Assembly (NCBI GenBank): GCA_001792895.1
Contig: MARA01000001.1
Coordinates: 2,294,001-2,358,000, forward strand
Direction: 5' to 3'
Length of the DNA stretch: 64,000 nucleotides
Origin: Lentinus brumalis
Lineage: Eukaryota; Basidiomycota; Agaricomycetes; Polyporales; Polyporaceae
Part shown: positions 60,425 through 64,000 of the stretch, piece by piece
Numbering within the stretch: the stretch's first letter is position 1
Layout of the letters: every line of letters starts with the position of its first letter
Notes under the pieces: model-generated
The model's database searches: none
Told to the model about the DNA's origin: nothing
Seen by the model: the letters and a program-made list of their open reading frames with translations, nothing else
Made by a program: the position numbers and the translations under genes

Positions 60425-63400
60425 AATTGAGGAGGGACACGCCCATCAGAGAACTGTTGAGCATCCCAGCAAGAAGCTGTCGCGCTACGCCCAGCGCTCC
60501 GCCATGCGTGTGTGCAGAAGCAAGGGGCGAATTTATTGAGATGTCCGGCGAATGCGGCAGGCAAGAGCTTTCCCGAAACGGTACGGACCTTCAGATTTAT
60601 GCCACGTATTCATTCATGTTCCCAGGCATAGTAAAGCTCTATTATTCGTTGCGTGAAGCTTACGACAGACCACGAACAGTTAGCCTACCCGTACTCCCCC
60701 GCTCTCCCCGCTCGAGGGAACCATCGACCCATCCGCCTAGCGCGATGACTATCCTTCCGCTCAGCACGACGACTTCCCTTCAGACCCCGCGACCTGATGC
60801 CTGCCGCCTCTCCCAGACCACGGTCGTAGCTCACCAAGCGTCCGTACTCCCTCACCCTTGTCCTACTCAGCGGCGAAGGTCTGGGAAGAACGCGTAGTCT
60901 CCAGCTCGAGCAACGAGCTCACCTGTCGCGGTAAGCTTTGCGGTTTCAGTTCTGCTTCCAGACCCGGGGCCTGGACTTACTTTGCAGTCGGCGTTGAACA
61001 GCGCACGTCAAGACACCTGCAGTGATGTGTTCTCAACATGCTTTCGGGCAGAAACGATGCGTTCAAGCGCGTCCAGACGATCCTCGCCCTCCTCCAAGTC
61101 AGCAGAGAAAGAGGTACGTGTCGCGACGCGTATTTGCGATTGCATGTACGCCGACTGACCTTTCCGCTTCGCAGAACTACCCCGGAGTCAAGCTCGAGGC
61201 CGCGAGTGTCGATGGATCCGATCCAGACGGAGGGGCAAGACGCAGCGGTTGTTGAGGGCTGACCAGGGTACGTACCTTTATATTGTTCTGTTCACTTTCG
61301 CTACATGTTAGCTCACAATACTTGCTTCAGCGTGCTTACCCGGCACTTCTCTCTCGCTCGACGTCTTCACTGGCGTAGTCGCGGGCCGCGTAGGAAGGGC
61401 TCCTGGCTTCTGGCCAGATGCTGCTTGTTCCACGAGAGGCAGGACACGACGAGCGAAGGTAAGCGCGACAAGCGGCAACTTGCCTCTTTCGGAGGCATGA
61501 CGTCACGCGTCGCGGCGAAGCGCGTACTGACCTTTCTCTTCAGACTTCCAGGATGCGCCTTCCCCAGCAAGAAAGCAGTCCCCAGAGACGAGCGAAGAGA
61601 CTAGCAGGAGCGAGCGACAGCAGCGACCGTTCTGGCCGCCTGCAATGTCCCTCGGAGACTCGGAGTTCCCTGGTACGTACCTCTGCTCCCCGTCGTCGCG
61701 CGACGCGGACTCACCTGGACAACATCTTGCAGCGTGACGTGTCTCGAGTCCGACGGCAGCAGCGTGTAGCCTGCCGGACTACCTGGGCTGGGGCTGAACG
61801 GGAGAGAGGTACGTACCAGCGTTCTATCTCGCAACTCTCAACTGACCTAAGTATTTGGCATTGCAGGCTGCAGCTGGTCGTGGCCGTGGCAGCGAGGCGG
61901 CTGTATTGTTCGCATGTGCCTTCAACAGCGGCGAAGGACGAAGGATGAGGGGACGCAGAGGCCTGGCGGCGGGGGACGGTGGTGGTTGCGGAGAGAAGAC
62001 GCGACGCGGTTCTCGTCGACGGCGAATCGCGATCTTGGTAAGCGCCCGGAGCGCGATGAGAACGCGGCGTGAGCCGCACCTCTGTAGTGCTCGCTCGTGG
62101 CGCACGAGTTCGTAAGTGGATCGTTTGGACTGACTTCGTTGGTTTGCAGTCGCTAATGCGGAGTTACAGGACGATGCTTTCAGCGTGAGCCGGCTGGAGC
62201 AGCTGGGCAGGGCCTCAGTCCTGCCGTCTTGCATAGAGCCCACAGATCTGCAGGTGAGTACCACCAGCCCCTCGGGAGGTGCGCGCCGGGCGTTGTGAGC
62301 TGACCGGGCTTCTTATGCAGCTGTCCGGCTAGCATGAAAGGCCCTCGGGCATCCGGCAGCCGGTGAGCATGGTGGCAGACCGGACGGTCTTGAAGTCAGG
62401 CTTGAAGGCACAGCCGCGTCTCGCAAGTAAGTCATTCTCCTTGATCCGTACAGTCTGACATTGTACTCACTTCTACTTCTGTTTGCAGCGGCTCCAGTTG
62501 CGTACGCTGGTCAAACAGCCCGGCCGCCATTGCAAGGCAAGACGTTCCCGGCAGCGGCTGGCGTTCCTTACGACGCCGCTGTCAGCATACGGCATCAGCG
62601 CGTTCTGCGCTGGCAGACGAAGGCTTCGGTGAGTATTACAAGCTGTATCGTGCTTGGACTAACTGACCATCGTCTCCTGGCAGATATTGTGCTCAACTCG
62701 AAGGCCAGCGCGTCGTTATCTAGGCCAGGAACAGGTGAGCGACTCCGTTGCTCTCGCCGTGCTGATGTTCTAGTCTTCTCGTAGTGCTGTCGGCCGGCGT
62801 CGACTCGCACAGGACTGCGAGTCTGCCGTGCCGCCCGACTGACGTCGCTTTCACTGGCAGGGACTTTCCGGCAGCAGCATCGCGTCGCGGCGACGCTGCT
62901 GGCCTCGGAAGCACTGCCGGCGCATTCCGAGATGGCTTCTCCGAGGATCACGGTGAGTACTCAGAAGCTACCGTCCGCGGCTAGCTCGCTGGCTGACTGC
63001 TTCTCGCAGAGATAGCCCTGTGCGCATCTGGGCGACCAATCCGCCCGGCGGGTTTGACGCGAGTCTGCGGAGGCTGCAGCACAACCGGCGAGAGCTCGTG
63101 CGGCCGTTCTGGCATCGCCCGGGGAGCCTTGGACTGGCAGGCCGCGGCGAGAGTGCTGTCGGCCGGCGTTGACTCGGGCATGACGAGTACGTGGCTGACG
63201 CTCTCAGGAACTTCCCGGCAGCGTATGCACCGGCCGTGTTGCGTCCCGGCAACGCTGCTGGACTGGACAGGGCTGCGGGCGCAATGTGGGTTCTCGGTGA
63301 GTACACGACGCTGTCCGGCTGCATTCTGGCTTACCGCATCTCGCTGGCAGGGCTCGTACGCGTCTGCGCGGTCTAGTTCTGCTGCGGACGCGGACGGAGC

Positions 63401-63500
63401 GCGGATTGCCGGGAGGTGGTGAGGCGGAGGCAGGACGGGGATCTTGGACGGAGAGAATGAGCGGCGGCGGGCGGCGGGCATTACGTAGTCTGTAGCGTAC
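60425..63500 (+). other. Locus W (U5), lacking the optional segment
   Basis: Same intron series without the 324-bp segment. A 3-nt in-frame deletion occurs in the DIVLNSKAS exon. The last block reads SLAGLVRVCA. Confidence 0.38.
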
Positions 63501-63984
63501 CTGTCGGTAGCCGTAGACGCAATGGAGAGATTTCTCAGATCGAGACGTGTGCCTGAGTGAGAACGCAGCAGGCGTCGATGCGATCGAGGAAGGGCGAGAA
63601 CCGAGAACCGAGCACCCGCGATGACGCGACCAAGACGAGAAGGGCAAGCCGCAGGACGCCCGGGGAAAACAGACAGACATACGGGCGACATACGCGGCCA
63701 GAAAAAAGCAATTTCTGGGACCTGTGTACACGGCCCCCTGCGGCATCCGAGCCCAGCCCGCCCCCTGCCGGCGCGCACCCCCCGTCCAGTATACTGCCCC
63801 CCGTGTGTCCTAACGAACCGTTTGTTTCTCTGGCAGCCTCTCTCGCTCGCCCGAACGGGCATGGCCAGATCGCCGCCAGATCGCGTCGCGGTCTTCTTCA
63901 AGTTCTTGCGTCGTTCGCGAACGTCGAAGTGCACTCAGCTGCATCGCCACACGGGTATCGGGCATCGGGTATCGCATACGCAGC

Positions 63985-64000
63985 GTCGGTACCTCGTCCA
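63985..64000. repeat. Start of a sixth unit, cut by the window edge
   Basis: The last 16 bases repeat the seam sequence that opens U2-U5 (GTCGGTACCTCGTCCA), so the array continues beyond the window. Confidence 0.85.

Larger units (their letters stand above)
51624..63984. repeat. Tandem unit U5 (12,361 bp)
   Basis: Fifth complete unit. The ENT3 portion resembles U4. Locus Y (about 56.96-58.78 kb) is the most diverged version in the array. The optional segment of locus W is absent (junction around 61436-61445). Similarity to U1/U2/U4 resumes just before the conserved stem-loop. Confidence 0.93.

Noticed and set aside
666..63985. Ribosomal DNA array
   Set aside because: The unit length and head-to-tail order would fit fungal rDNA, but no rRNA core sequence is recognisable and the units contain intron-bearing protein genes.
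666..64000. LTR, LINE or DNA transposon as the repeating unit
   Set aside because: I saw no reverse transcriptase, integrase, RNase H or DDE transposase motifs, no long terminal repeats and no target-site duplication at the left edge.
666..64000. Repeat-induced point mutation (RIP)
   Set aside because: The repeats remain GC-rich and differences are mostly small deletions, not widespread C-to-T changes. A few in-frame TAG codons are not enough.

Overview
The window looks like nuclear DNA of a filamentous basidiomycete (Agaricomycete-like). It is GC-rich. Its introns are about 38-94 nt, usually with GTACGT, GTGAGT or GTAAGT donors, CTGAC or CTAAC branch sites and CAG/TAG acceptors. The one confidently recognised gene is a fungal epsin-like (ENTH domain, Ent3/epsinR family) protein. 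There are no rRNA or tRNA genes, no CRISPR, and no transposase, reverse transcriptase or helicase that I can recognise.

The dominant structure is a head-to-tail tandem array of a roughly 12.4-12.85 kb unit. Non-repeated flank occupies 1-665. Five complete units follow: U1 666-13515, U2 13516-26330, U3 26331-38844, U4 38845-51623 and U5 51624-63984. The first 16 bases of a sixth unit run off the right edge. Each unit has the same order. (a) A minus-strand ENT3-like gene of 8 exons (772-2764 in U1). (b) A divergent promoter interval with a CCAAT box. (c) Locus X, plus-strand-looking, built around degenerate ~320-bp tandem repeats and palindromes (about 2960-6330). (d) Locus Y, minus-strand, spliced-looking and unidentified (about 6330-7750). 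(e) A conserved stem-loop (8021-8065). (f) A short minus-strand ORF, locus Z (about 8228-8474). (g) Locus W, plus-strand, with at least 13 well-formed introns (about 9550-13000). (h) A seam containing a short CAG-rich minisatellite.

The units are not equal. U1 and U2 are nearly identical by substitution, U4 and U5 are close in their ENT3 part, and U3 is a mosaic. Locus Y (and Z in U3) is strongly diverged in U3 and far more so in U5, between flanks that stay similar. Every ENT3 copy carries frameshifts in the exons that encode the ENTH domain, while the last exon, which encodes the adaptor-binding tail, is intact in four of five copies. U1 and U2 differ mainly by dozens of 1-4 nt deletions in short GC runs and by few substitutions. 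That suggests either uncorrected long-read consensus errors or an unusual mutational process, so the pseudogene calls must be read with that caveat.

I did not identify an interacting gene system. What the sequence supports is a segmental tandem amplification with variable internal cassettes, hairpins whose loops are inverted between copies, and decaying or mis-sequenced gene copies.
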